Made by a program: the position numbers and the translations under genes. The notes under the pieces were generated by a model that made no database searches, had not been told where the DNA came from, and saw nothing but the letters and a program-made list of their open reading frames with translations. From Augochlora pura (Eukaryota > Arthropoda > Insecta > Hymenoptera > Halictidae), in NCBI RefSeq assembly GCF_028453695.1, contig NC_135777.1, forward strand, positions 18,031,714 to 18,095,713: a stretch of DNA of 64,000 nucleotides. The letters are read 5' to 3'. Positions 25,086-36,565 of the stretch are shown here, one piece after another. Every line of letters starts with the position of its first letter. The first letter of the stretch is position 1.

Positions 25086-27210
25086 TCCAATCTCCTCTCT
25101 CCCTTTGCAGTACCTTCTGCCCGCGGAAGTAGGTCGAATCGCATAGGTGGTACCGTTCCACGCGTCTATGGGACCGCGTGCGTGTTCGCCGGCGCGACAG
25201 ATGGGGTTAAAAAATCGCTGAAGAGGATTAGGGATGCGCCGAACTTGCATTATCGATTTTGGGAACGAACGAGCGCGCGCGCGCGAGAGAGAGAGGGAGA
25301 GAGAGAGAGCCCCGTTAGGTTCTGCATTTTCATTTCGGTTAATCCCGAAGACCCTTTTCCTTCCTCTCTTTTTTCCGGCCTCTTTCACCCTGTTACTCTA
25401 GCGCGCTTTCTTTCCCTCTTCAGGCCGTTCGCCCGCTTTCTCTGGGAAACCGCAGCTTCTGGAAAATGAAAGACTTCTTACGTTCAGCTTCCCTCTGTTC
25501 GCCTCTATTCTTCCCTAATGCCGAACGAGTGCGAAAGTTCTCCTGACTGCGCCTCCGCGTCGTTTATTGTTCGCTTTGCGACCCGCTAAGTTATGCGGAG
25601 TCTCGGTTTTAATAACATTTCGTTCGGAGTCCGCTGCAGAAAATTCTGAAGTTGTAGTACAAGAAAAACATCCCTTACCAGTTTGCGGAATCTAATTTTT
25701 ATTGTAATTAAATGTGCCTGTGTTTTCATCTTGGAGGGTGAGTTTTGTTCGTTTGGATCAATTTTTCTGAGGTATTCAGTTTAACGAAGAATTGAATATT
25801 TTTGAAGTAAAAGCGTCCCTTCTAGTCCTAGATCGTTAGAACCCACCGGTTGAGTTTTCTCCTAGTTATCACTTCAATCAGCTCGCAGGGCTGTGAGCAA
25901 AAAAATAATTCCGAGTGGCTTGTTTCGGAATACTCCGGCGGTGCGCGCGGTCCTCAAAGGAACGAAATAATTAATTAGATGGGAGTAACAGGTGCAGCAT
26001 CGGGTCCCGGGCTCTCGATGCAATCCGACAGGAAAAGTTAAGTGTCCCTCTGTCTAGGGCGACTGTCCCCGATATAGATTAGCCGGGGCAAAAGTGAGCC
26101 CACTCGAAGCAATTCGGATGAACCTCTCGAACGGCACGTCGACCAAGAAGAGAAAAAAAAAGGGAAAGAGACAGAGAATAGGAGAAAGAAAGAACTCGTC
26201 GCATTTCACAATGAAGATCCCGATCGGTTACAAGGACCTCCCCGTGTTGGAAGTCGCGAGGACGCTGGCTACGAGATTTCGGATAATTCCGTGAAGCGTC
26301 CGACCGAACTCGAGGGTTCTAGAGATGCCCGAGATAAGGCATTCAAAGCGTTTCGAGTATTTAAGGGTGGGCTCGCGTGTTATTCTACCCCTTCGCCCCG
26401 ATCCGTACGCAAATATTCTGATGTATGATTTGTCGGGGCCGGGCGAGTGCGAAATATGGCGCGCGGCGCTACGTGCGCGACGTGGCAGCCATTTTTGGGG
26501 TCGCATACTCGAACGATCGTGTTTCTAATTAACGATCGCGTTCTCAGCATTTTTCTTTCTACTCCCCCTATTGTTTTCCGTAACTAAATTTCTCATGCAA
26601 GTTTCTCCTACTAAAATCCTTGCGAAAAATAAGAAGGATATTACGAATACTACATTAGTCTCGAATGACATTATCTGAGTCTATTCTGACCCAAAATTTC
26701 ATGATTTGCTATTATCGTTCACTGTTCATTCTTATGTTCATGCTCGATATAATTTTGGAGTTACATATCTATTCACCGTGTTTTTTAGTTTAATTTCATT
26801 TTTACAAATGAATAAGTAATTTCTGCTCTTTTTATATTAAAATTTAAGAGGAGGTTGAATCTTACGATTTTCAAATCTTATTTTACACATTAGAGAGAAT
26901 TCAATATTTTTAAATTTATTGCCTAAAGTAGTATAGATCTTTGTATAGTAAAACAAGAGATGTTAATTTGTATGTTTTAAAAAATTTGAGCATTTTATTA
27001 ACAGAAGAAAACAGTGCACTCCTGAATATTTCAAATTTGAAAGAATCTTGTGATAAGGTAGCGCGACTCGGGAAGGGGTTCTGTTTTAATGAGAAAAATC
27101 TACGAGGATATCCCGGGATTAAAATCGGATTAAACTTGACGTTACGTGGCAGAAAAAAATACTGCGAACTCGGCTGGGGTCACGGATCGGATATTGCTGC
27201 TTTGCCGGTA

Positions 27211-27612
27211 TTATTTGCGTTCTTTGTCGTCAATTTCTCGGTCCCCGCCCTGTTTTGGGTGTCGGTTTTCACGTTTTTTCACCCAAAACCACCCCTGGCC
27301 CATTGTGCCCCCGACGCCTTTTTTTTGAAAAGCGGGTAATCCGGCACGAGGGGTGAATTCAAGCACTTCTACTTTATCGCTTGTTGTGGAGCAGGTTGGT
27401 CGCTGCAGGTACACTTCTCCTCGTACACCCGTCAATAACAAACCTGATTTAGTGGCGTTTCCAACCGAATTTAATACTATTTTCGGTGGAAGCGTTTCCG
27501 GAAATTGATCATCGCGGATCGCTATCAATTTCGAATTATATCCGTCAATGTCATCGATCGCAATTATTTCTATTCCCGAGCCGCTTCGTTCATGATTCAC
27601 AATTTCCGTCAT
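27211..27612 (-). CDS. Unrecognised open frame, coding-like composition
   Basis: This is a 133-codon frame with its ATG at 27612, directly after an in-frame TAA. By hand count about 36% of codons begin with G and relatively few begin with T, which is the RNY-like bias of real coding sequence and unusual for an AT-rich valley. The first 70 residues are acidic and hydrophobic, with several Asp, Ile and Val; the C-terminal 40 residues are basic and Gly-rich and probably just reflect purine-rich DNA. There is no signal peptide, membrane segment or known motif. It could be a genuine small gene, an exon, or chance on a purine-skewed strand. I favour chance slightly. Confidence 0.13.
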   Translation of the reverse strand: MTEIVNHERSGSGIEIIAIDDIDGYNSKLIAIRDDQFPETLPPKIVLNSVGNATKSGLLLTGVRGEVYLQRPTCSTTSDKVEVLEFTPRAGLPAFQKKGVGGTMGQGWFWVKKRENRHPKQGGDREIDDKERK

Positions 27613-27639
27613 TTATAATTTCAACAATACACAAAAGTG

Positions 27640-28005
27640 AAATCGACTACAATTATTTTAATTATCAAGCTTCATTTTAATCGCACGGTTATTAAGTGTA
27701 ATTAATTGCATCAATCTGCATTTTGATTGTTCAAGTAAATGCAATTAATTGGCTCAAGCTGTATTTTGATTATTCACGTAAATGCGAGCGACCACAATTA
27801 TTTAAATCCACAAGCTGCAGCGTTTACAATTTACATAATTTATAATATTAGCAATACAAGCAAGTGTAATGAACCGTAATTATTTTACTTTTCTAGTTCT
27901 ACCTCAATTATACAATCAATTGCAACAAGTCGTGTTCCAATTGTACACGTAAACGCAAAATCGATTGTAATTATTTCTACTTTCAAGTTGCATCGTTACC
28001 GATCA
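27640..28005 (+). repeat. Eroded AT-rich tandem array, unit about 43 bp or multiples
   Basis: AATTAATTGCATCAATCTGC begins at 27700 and AATTAATTGGCTCAAGCTG begins exactly 43 bp later at 27743; the two 43-bp units agree at most positions and both end in GTAAATGC. More diverged relatives sharing an AATTATTT...CAAG(C/T)T pattern start near 27651, 27795, 27876 and 27967. Each copy carries TAATTA/AATTATT homeodomain-type cores. Confidence 0.6.
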
Positions 28006-29076
28006 CCTTTGTTAATTATTGGCGTCGTTACGGTGGATCATCTTGTCGATTCTACCACGAAGACTCGACGAAGTAATTAAGAAACACAAAATTGAGCTTT
28101 TTGTCGCGTGAAGGGTTGGAGTAGAACCGTTACGGTTTTCTTTTTTTGCTCGACGGCTTATCTGACAACGGATACTGCAGATACCCGTGGAAAAAACGTG
28201 CCAGGTGACGAAACCGTGAATCGGTTTCGCTTTTCATTCAGGAAATTGGAAAACGTCATCTGGCGCCTACCGAACCGCTCGCAACCCTTTCCCCGGTAGC
28301 CCGGCCTGGCCGTAAACCCTCGCAGCAGGGTAGAAATAAATGAAATTAATTTTCTTCACGCAACAGATTCCAGCGGCGTTAACGACGTCGGCGTTTACTT
28401 TACATACGGTATAGAGTACTCCATAAATATTGACGTAACATTATGAAATATTCATGGAGGCGACACTTGTCGCCGGGGAACATTAGAAACTACGAAAATG
28501 AAAAATTAACGAACTGCAAACGTGTACGATTTAAGAATTATGAAAAACTTTTTAGATGGTTCAGAATTAACATGCTGTCGGCGTAAAAATTTCCTTATCC
28601 CAGGGTTTAAAATTTGACTTTGAATGCTTTTCAAATTGTTAAGTTTGAAACATTTTTAAGTTCGAATATTAATCGTCTAAAAATTGTCTTTAAAAAATAT
28701 TACAATTATGGTCTGAAAAATACCAGATATTACAAATTGAGAATAGCGAAAAATTATTAACAAGACATTCGCAGATTGAATTAATGCAAATAGGCTTAAT
28801 TGTAGGTTGATAAATTAACTGTTACGATATTTAGGAAATTATTATATCTCTGTATGATGAAAGATCATGCTTATATAGTCACAGTGTCAGAAATGATGCA
28901 ACGGCCCGCCTTCGAAAAAGGCCGTAACTTCCAACCTTTAGCGTGCTTCGAAAATGCATTTCCCATAGGTTCAGATGCACGCGCGTGGCGACAGTTACAG
29001 CGATAAAATGTGCATGCCCACAGGGTTCCCTCGTACGCACACGTGCAGACGGTTCGACGTATCGGGTCTCCCATGT

Positions 29077-29307
29077 ATTTGCATCTCAGGTAGTTACACG
29101 CACACGCTAAGTAACCCCTAACCCTCTCGGTTAACTGGCATTTGCATTCCAGGTAGACGATCCGAATCCTCGTCAACGCGATCAAAAAGCGAGAGAGAGG
29201 AAAAAAAAAAGGAGAACAAAAATCGTATTGCATAATAGGGGCTCCTGCAGCGAAACCCTTTGCCTACCTGATCCCCCTCTCTCTGTCGCAAAGGTCGCCT
29301 CAGGTAA
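29077..29307 (+). promoter_or_regulatory. Candidate enhancer: CAGGTAG cluster with POU octamers
   Basis: ATTTGCATCTCAGGTAG at 29077-29093 and ATTTGCATTCCAGGTAG at 29140-29156 agree at 15 of 17 positions. Each joins a perfect POU octamer (ATTTGCAT) to CAGGTAG, the TAGteam heptamer bound by the insect pioneer factor Zelda. An inverted CTACCTG lies at 29264-29270 and a CAGGTAA variant at 29301-29307. Exact CAGGTAG on either strand is expected about once per 8 kb, so three plus a variant in 231 bp is a strong local cluster. The last site also reads as a splice donor, so that copy is ambiguous. Enhancer function is an inference. Confidence 0.35.
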
Positions 29308-31303
29308 GATTTTTGGGTCCTATCACACCTCTTACGAGATTCGAAATCTTCCGGTCGAGCACAGTCCCGTTCCGAGCTCAGCCGTGGCAAGATTGCCGCA
29401 AGTTTCATGTCTGTTTGTCAAACGCCGACTGATTGCCCCGTAGATCGCAGTCTTATCGTGTTCCTGGTATTCATTATACTTGTGTTTTGGTTGAGATTTA
29501 CTTGTAAGTCAATATTCGGTACCTTTGTGATCGGAATATTCAAGCTTGTGTTCTTTAATCTCTACTGTAATTGTGAATTAATTATTTTGGGACGTAGAGA
29601 GTTGATTTGTGATTTCCTCAGTTTTGTTTATTATACGCTATGTGCAAAATTGTGAGTACAAGAAATTATTTACATCACTAAGAATTAATAGCTCTTTTAG
29701 TTTTATTGCGAATCGAAAGAAATTTGTTCTCAGTGAAATGTTTAAAAGAGTAACTATTAAAATAGGACAATGATCAGAAGTTTATTAACGACTGGTGTTG
29801 CCAAGAAGGATGTCAATAATTTCGTGTTTCGAGTAACAATCTCAGAAGGATTTATTACTGATTCATTATCAGATTCTACTTTCTATTACTTATCCGCGAT
29901 TATCAGTGGCTTAACCTCGATTCAACTTGTCCCTCCCCCCCCGCGTAATACGGTATTAACAAATTCTCCGCCACCTAGAACGAAATATCCGGACTTGTTT
30001 CGGAGAGCGAAAATCCGCCACGAAAGTCACTCTCATAATTCTCGACGCGACGTCTCGTGCTTCAACAAATAACCGCCCGCTCCTTTTTTTTCTCTCTCTT
30101 TCTCTCTCTCGAATAAAATTTATCCGTCGAAAGTTCACCGTTCGAGGCATTCACCGCGAGAACAAACTCTCAAAATAAAAAACGAAAGCATCTCGCGCGA
30201 TCAGTCGGCGGTGGGAAAACTTTCCCCCCCGGTATCTCGGGGAAATAATTTCTATTTCGCGGGCGCAAGGTCAGCCGTTCATCAAAGCGGCGAACTTCCT
30301 GAATACTTTCCTCAACTTCTCCAGGAAAGAGCAAGAGAGTATCAGCGAGAAGGAGAGAGTCTGCGGGTGCTGGAAAAATCTCGTGGCTGTCTTTTTACTT
30401 AGGGGTGAGTCTATTATAATACGTTTTGAGTTTGGATTTCTAATATTCTGCTCGTTACCGTCTTTACTTATGCCAATTTATTTTCACAATGATTGCTGAA
30501 ATACTGGAACATCATAAAAATTTTTCGCGGTCGAATACATTTTTTGCAGCTGTTATACACTGAATGCCTTGGGGACATTATTATAATTAGATTGGGGATC
30601 CTTATGCAGAGTAAAAATATTCCTAGGCTATGATGTGAAACAGAAATTAAATAAAACTAAATTTAATAATAATAATGAAATAAGATAATTCCGTCAATAT
30701 CCTCAAATAAAATTAATTGGTATATTTTGGTTAAAAGAAATGGTAATTAAATAATAGAAGGATCAGACTCCCGCATTGCGTCATCCTTGTATCATGTTAA
30801 AAATCGAAAGTCGAATAGAGCACGAAAAGTGCCCCAAGTTTTCTACGGTTTTCAAGATTTTCGCGCGAACGATATCGTCGGTAACCTGATCAACGCTCCG
30901 CGGTCGTGACCCGCCGCGAACCGGTGCGACTAATTAAACGATTCTTGGGTGCAGCCTCGCGGCCTGGGCGAGTTTTTTCCAAGGCGGAATCAGCGTCCCG
31001 CGGCAACGAATATAATCCCTCGTGACGCGCGATCGGACGGATTGAAGTGACGGATCAATGACGAGTGTCTAATTAACGGCCGCGCTCTCCGCATCAGACT
31101 TGCCTCGACTAATTGACCGTTCGTCTCCGTTGCAACGCGACGTCCTTACTAATCAATATTCACCGAGTGGCGTAAGAGACCTCGTCGGACGAGGACGGAA
31201 AAGAAAATCGACGGGTGGGAGACGGACAGTGATATGGCGGGACAGAGCGGGAAACAGAGACGGGCTTGGGGAGACAGAGAGAACGAGAATGAGAGAGAGA
31301 GGT

Positions 31304-31324
31304 GGGGGGGGGGGGGGGGGGGGG
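31304..31324 (+). repeat. G21 homopolymer run
   Basis: Twenty-one consecutive G residues follow a GA-rich tract and precede CGGGGG. It has G-quadruplex potential, and the exact length may be uncertain. Confidence 0.97.
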
Positions 31325-31525
31325 CGGGGGAGAACCGGGGAAAAATGTCGAGGGTGCACTCCGGGTTCCGTAGTGCGAGCGTTCGACGCGTTAGTGTGAG
31401 ACCTGCATGCATTCGATCCGCGCCCCCCCTCCCCCTCGTCGCTATGTGTGAGAACGAGAATTCTAGTGGGTGCTCGTGCTTGGTCAGCACTCAAGGGGTG
31501 AGGTCACCCTATGGTCCAGCCGGCC

Positions 31526-31709
31526 AATGGGACGAGCGCATTTTTTTTTTATCAATACCACGTTCGAGGGGGAGGTCCGAACTGGGGGCAGCCAGGAAAA
31601 TGGCGGACGTCGACCCCCTCGGCTTCTTGGGGGACTGTCGAACGAAAATCCTCGATATTGTTTTTTTAACGTTAGAACTACTAAATGGGACTAATGCATA
31701 TTTTTTTTT
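31526..31709 (+). repeat. Two copies of AATGGGAC...GCAT-T(n) motif
   Basis: AATGGGACGAGCGCAT followed by ten T residues begins at 31526. AATGGGACTAATGCATA followed by nine T residues begins at 31684, 158 bp later. Between them lies AAAATGGCGGAC (31597), a Pho/YY1-type site. The duplication is short but specific. Confidence 0.5.
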
Positions 31710-31730
31710 GTAACAATGGTAGCATTGGAT

Positions 31731-34700
31731 TTGTTTAAAATTCGTACGATTTTTATTATAATATTCAGTAATAATTGGAAGTACTGAAGTATCCAGACCA
31801 GTTTTAGAAAACGTGTTGGATTAAAATTATTTTTTGTGCAGTTCGCTAATGTAATTACTAAAAAATTCGTCGTTACAGATCTTTAGTAACGTACCATATA
31901 TGATTTCTACAATGTTCCTCTTCAAATTTTATAGACATCGAATTTTTTAAATTATCACAGTTGTAGCTTCAGCTCTCGGACATTTCTCAAGATTTTGTTT
32001 AAATCACAAAATTACAAACGAAGCACGATATCTAATTATCATAGAATCTTCCGTGTCACAATATCGTACGACAATCTTGCCTCTCTAAAACGTGTTGTAA
32101 TTTGTTTCCAATAACTCTCATACCAAGGTAAACACTGTCTTCAGAAACAAGCTTCGTATAATAATTATAAAATTGTAATATAAATTGGTGAAATCTTTGG
32201 TACGATCCTGCATAATTTATCGTCGACGGATCACGTGTTTCTCGAAAATATCGCGGCCCACTTTGCCGAACTAATAGAGTGTCCCGAGCGGTGCTTGTCA
32301 GATCCGCCGTTTGTTATTCGATGGAACCCGACGTGGAATAATAGACGAGAGGTGGAAAAGATTGGAAGGCAGAACTATTTTCTTGATGAGACAGCCGCCC
32401 GGGATCGGTGGATTGACCTCTTCGCGATCGTCCCACGCGGTAGACGAGAATCGCCTCCTTCTGGGACAGAAAAAGGGGTAGAGGCTCGGCGGTGGTGGCG
32501 GCGGCGGCGGCGGTGGAGATGGTGGAAAAATGATAGAAATTGTTAGGGCTAAGAGGTTCCGGTGTCGGAGTAAAGCTTAAGGTGATTTGATGCCGCAGAT
32601 AGCGAGGCGTTCCACATTATCTGCCATCGTTATTTCCGGCCGAAGCGTTCGATTCACGCCCGCCCTTCGCGCGAAATGAGGGTCCAATAACAAAAGTAAC
32701 CTCCGAGAGTCGCGGTGTTCAACGCGGATTATCGGTTTTCACGAGTTCGTGGGCGCGCTCGCGTTCGAGAATTTTTCCTCGCGGCGCGAAATTGCGACGC
32801 GCGAATAAGTAAACCCTGGGAAAATTCTCTTCATTTTTCCCGTCGTAATAGGATCCAACAATTTTTTGATCGTTTAAAGATCACGTTCACGAAACAATTC
32901 CCATTCGATTTTATTGGATTCTTAGGAATATCGCGATCTTTTGTTATCGTTCTTGTAGATATGAGTCTACTGTAAAGTGCGCGCTGACTTCATGGTCTAC
33001 TGTTTCCTCTGAAAATAGAAGTCCTACCGGAACAAGGGTAGCGCAAATATTTTTGCGCTGCGGACGGGTTTGACAGCTGCAGGAAATTAGTTTTGTGCGT
33101 GGTCGTATTCGGATCTGTTAGAACTTTTGTGCAAACCAATAGAGTGTGTTCGGAAAATTGTAATAAACGTATTTCAATTCGGTAGTTGATCATTGAAGAT
33201 TCGGGGATATTTTGTAATACTTTTGAAAGCGGAAAAATTATCGATTTGTGCTTTCGTTCGATGAATTTTACTTTGTTAATAATCACGTGTATCAATGAGA
33301 TGCCTCAGAACATAACGCCAGTGAAGCGAAGTGAAACATTTCGCAGTATAACTAATAATCTAACAGCCTCTGATAAACTTTTACGCTATGTACACGTTGC
33401 GCAAAAGTTAATGCAATAAAAGTTTGATTAGGATAAATACTTCCTGCAATTCGTCGCTCACTTCTACATCTCGTAAACTTGAGATAAAATCGTCTGGAAC
33501 TTGATGAGGGATAGAATTAGTAACAAAATTATCTAAAAATTATTATTTAATTTTATCTCGTTCTACAGTTTAAAAAATTTCTTATTAAGTATTCAAGACA
33601 ACGTAATAAAACCTCGAAAAAAATAAAATTTGAAAGACACCCACTCCAAAAGCGTAACAGTCCGGATAATCCCGGCCAAGGGCATGCAAATTGCAAGGGT
33701 TATGCGATCCGCAGGGCCGATTGCAGCCGGAACGTCTTATTTCCTGCTCCTCGAAGGGGTTTGTCGAGCACGGTCCGGTTTTTGACCCGGAAGCAGCCCT
33801 CGCAGACATCGCTGACCCCGACCCCACCCCCTCGCAGCCCCCCGACCAGCCCGGCAAGTAGCGACGGAACGAGTTTTGACAACTCTTGACCACGTGCCAA
33901 CACCTTCTTCCTCCGTTGCCTTATCCCGTCTGGAGAGTGTGTATCGGAGCGTGTGCACCGGGTGTGCCGAAAAAACACGTTCTCCCGTGGCTGGGTAACG
34001 GCGAGAAATTGCGAGGGCGTAGCCGAGAGCCGGGGCGAAAATTGAATCGCTAACAATGTCGACGTCGCCGAAACGAATTTAGACGCTTTCCAGGCTCGCT
34101 TTATGCCGAACGTGTGTATACGCGTGCCGCGGTGCCGTGTCAAAGGAACCCGTTACGTTATTTTCGCGCGGCCTGTGTAACAACGCCCGCTCTCATTACC
34201 GTTGTCGACGCTCGTTCGCTAGCAAGCCGTGCTAACACGGTATTTTCGAGCGGGAATAACAAGTTGCAGTTCGAAAGTATAACAAGAGCCCGTGGCACGA
34301 GAAACAGACGAGTCGGCGATGCGCGTCTCCGCGCGAATCTTTCGCGAAAATTTTCATCGTTCCACCCTCTCTCTTTTCCGTCCCCGGTCCTTTTTCATAA
34401 CGGAGCGTGGGAGGGACGTTCCGGGCATAAAGGACGATTCGAATAGTGGCGCACAAAACATCACTTAGAGAACCCCGGCTCGCGTAAAGCAAACACGCTA
34501 ATGGAGCCTCCGCCATCGCGCGCCCGTACATACAGACGCGGGCTTCTTTTCGCACCTACGCGAACCCTGTATCGATAGACGCCTTCTTCGTCTTCCTCGT
34601 CTTCTTCGCGCACCCCGTGATCCGCCCCTTTCGGCTGCCTTCGTACGCGGTAACCGCCGCGAAACGTTTTCCAATGTGTATACTTGGACCGTGATGTTTT

Positions 34701-35200
34701 GACGACTGTCGGGGACACTGCTTTCGCGGGATAGCGTTGGACTGCGCCGCAATTTGCTCGCCGTGTATGGTTCGCTCGGTGAAACGGATGCTGGAGGTAA
34801 TTTTAGAAGTGATCTGTCTACTATAATATTGTGCCAGACTCGTAGCGAAGATTCCGAATGTGGTCTGTTAGACGTGGATGTGACTCAGTTTCTTCGTAAT
34901 TGCAATAAAAATCAATTTCTCTGTTGTCGGTTGGCATTGACGTACGATAAATTTTCTTTGTAATGTATAAATGCGAGGGATTGAACTGTTTTGAGAGGGT
35001 TAGAAAATCTTTTGTTCAATAATGTTGCTAATGTTGGGAATGAAGTACTCGATTGTACACTGAAATTGTTGAAAATTGTGTGATGTATAAAAATGGAAGT
35101 TTACTATAGCACCGTTTCACCACTGTATCACAAGAGAATTTTATTTGACGAAAGCACAAACAATTTTGCAAAATCCTTGAGGAATGAAATCGAAAGATCC
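31731..35200. other. Non-coding stretch
   Basis: 31730-32220 and 32980-33600 are AT-rich. 32220-32970 and 33640-34800 are GC-rich, and 34800-35200 is AT-rich. A GGN trinucleotide tract lies at 32488-32525 and a perfect 8-bp-arm hairpin (AGCGCAAA...TTTGCGCT) at 33040-33059. The minus-strand frames at 33585-34143 and the GA/TTC-rich frames near 34580 are composition artefacts without domains. No RNA gene is seen. Confidence 0.6.
32488..32525 (+). repeat. (GGC/GGT)n trinucleotide tract
   Basis: About twelve GGN units, mostly GGC in the middle and GGT at the edges. Confidence 0.85.
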
Positions 35201-35778
35201 TCAGCTTCAGATGATGCACACGTTTTCTCATAGTACGCATGCCACAAGTTTATTCACCTTAGATTCACGTCCAATATTATCTTCATCGAATTCTCAAAAT
35301 CCATTTAAACCATGTAAAAACCATTGCACAAATATTTCCCTGATTTTCTTCAAAAATCTTGCCTTTTTAACGTCGCCCCGTCCATTAGTTTTCATCAAAA
35401 AGACGTACAGTCCGCAAATCGGAGCATCGCCGGCAACGGCAAGCGGGAACAGAGCTTCCGAAAACCTGAAACTATTGCGGAACAATTCAAAACCAAGTTC
35501 GAACCCTGCCAGTTCCCCGCGCGTAACGAGCTCGGTCGCACGAATTCCGCGAACCGCGCAAGTTCCATCGGATTCGCGAAAACAGAAAATCCGAGGCAAC
35601 TCTCGTGACGAGCAGCCATCGGCGAAGCATCATTCTAGCCCGGGGAAGCCCTTCCCGAAACTGCAAAGCGTGGAGAGAGAGAAGAGATGGGGACAGGGTA
35701 CGCGGAGGAAGTTTCGTGATATCAAAGCGGTCCGCGGGAGAGGATGTCGAAAAAAGCATCGTCGGTATATTGGCGCTG

Positions 35779-35829
35779 TAAAAAAAAAGAAGAAGAAGAG
35801 GACGAAGACGAAGAAGAAGAAGAAGAAAG
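35779..35829 (+). repeat. (GAA/GAC)n purine tract
   Basis: Imperfect GAA repeats with GAC interruptions over about 50 bp. In one frame this reads as polylysine. Confidence 0.85.
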
Positions 35830-36135
35830 GAGGGATTGCCGGGAAGAAAGGGTTAGATAGAGCGCAGGATACGGGATCGCGGGGGCGGAGGGTGCGGAAC
35901 GGGAAGACGGTGGAGAGCTACGGGGGTTTCATGTCGTTCCACGAGAGGACTGGGAAGGATACATAACTCGTCCCTCGACACGAGTATTCTCGTACATATA
36001 TATACGTATCGTCCACATATGTATGTCCGCTTGTGTCTACGTGTCTCCTCCTGGCCCTGTGTGATCGTCTGTCCCACGCGCCGACCTCGTCGTAGATCAA
36101 AACGATGTACCAATTTCGCGGGGTACGGTTACGCC

Positions 36136-36240
36136 GAGATCAAAAAAAAAAAAAAGGAAGAGGGAGAAGGGAGATAGAGAGAGAGACGGAGAAAGAGAAA
36201 GAAAAGCGACGAAGGGAAAAAAGAGAGAGGGAGAAGAAAG
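36136..36240 (+). repeat. Homopurine tract
   Basis: About 105 bp of almost pure A/G, beginning with a run of 13 A and continuing as GA, GAAA and GGGA repeats, with only a handful of pyrimidines. Triplex-prone, like the tract at 9281. Confidence 0.85.
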
Positions 36241-36537
36241 AACGGTTCCGCGTGTATTCGAATTTAAATTTCGAATTCCAAGTTGGCATATGGTCCCGCG
36301 GGAAACGGAGACACGCCGTAGTCCCCTGGTCAGCCATCGGATGCAGTTTTCGGTCTCGACGTCCTTCAATTTTTGATCAGGATCGGCCGAAGGTGTCCCG
36401 CGGGACGTCAACGGGAAGACCTTTCCCCGACGCGTGCGTCTATCCGGGAAACGGTGGCTCCACCCTCGCTGTAAATTCCAAATAACCCCGTAAAGATACA
36501 TCGCATGGCCGCCATTTTCGAGTTATTTACGACGTAG

Positions 36538-36565
36538 CCCCCCCCCCCCCCACTCCCCCCCCCCC
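36538..36565 (+). repeat. Double poly-C run, C14 and C11
   Basis: Fourteen C (36538-36551), then ACT, then eleven C (36555-36565). A GCCGCCATTTT site (Pho/YY1 type) lies 20 bp upstream, at 36508-36518. Confidence 0.95.

Larger units (their letters stand above)
23071..25650. other. Non-coding stretch with AT valley and GC island
   Basis: 23070-24020 is AT-rich apart from a block of intermediate composition at about 23340-23630, which could be an old element insertion. 24020-25650 is GC-rich with two (CT)n tracts. CAGGTAG heptamers occur at 24597 and 24985, at background density. A GTTAACC direct repeat lies near 24036-24052. The frames at 24081-24470 and 24942-25388 show no domain; the second runs through a (CT)n tract. 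Confidence 0.6.
25651..28860. other. Mostly AT-rich stretch with one coding-like frame
   Basis: 25650-25880 and 26540-27060 are AT-rich; 25900-26530 and 27060-27420 are GC-richer. GTCCCCGATA at 26065-26074 matches the arm of an inverted repeat found at 37.7 kb, and GCCATTTT lies at 26488. 27640-28005 is an eroded AT-rich tandem array, 28010-28400 is GC-richer, and 28400-28860 is AT-rich with nothing notable. The minus-strand frame at 27211-27612 is annotated separately. Confidence 0.55.
28861..31730. other. Non-coding stretch with regulatory motif cluster
   Basis: 28880-29420 is a GC-moderate island holding the CAGGTAG/octamer cluster described separately. 29420-29900 is AT-rich. 29930-30410 and 30780-31700 are GC-rich, and 30410-30780 is AT-rich. 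A donor-like GCCTCAG/GTAAGA occurs at 29302. The minus-strand frame at 28871-29233 is Cys-rich only because it reads ACACGC-like DNA. No gene is supported. Confidence 0.6.

Noticed and set aside
25744..25756. TTTGTTCGTTTGG, similar to the 5' part of miR-375
   Set aside because: The remaining bases diverge from the microRNA as I recall it, and neither flank provides a complementary arm.
35184..35966. Longest open frame (260 codons, plus strand)
   Set aside because: Ser/Asn-rich start, no domain, and a lysine run produced by the GAA/GAC tract. Several overlapping minus-strand frames exist, as expected of stop-poor non-coding DNA.
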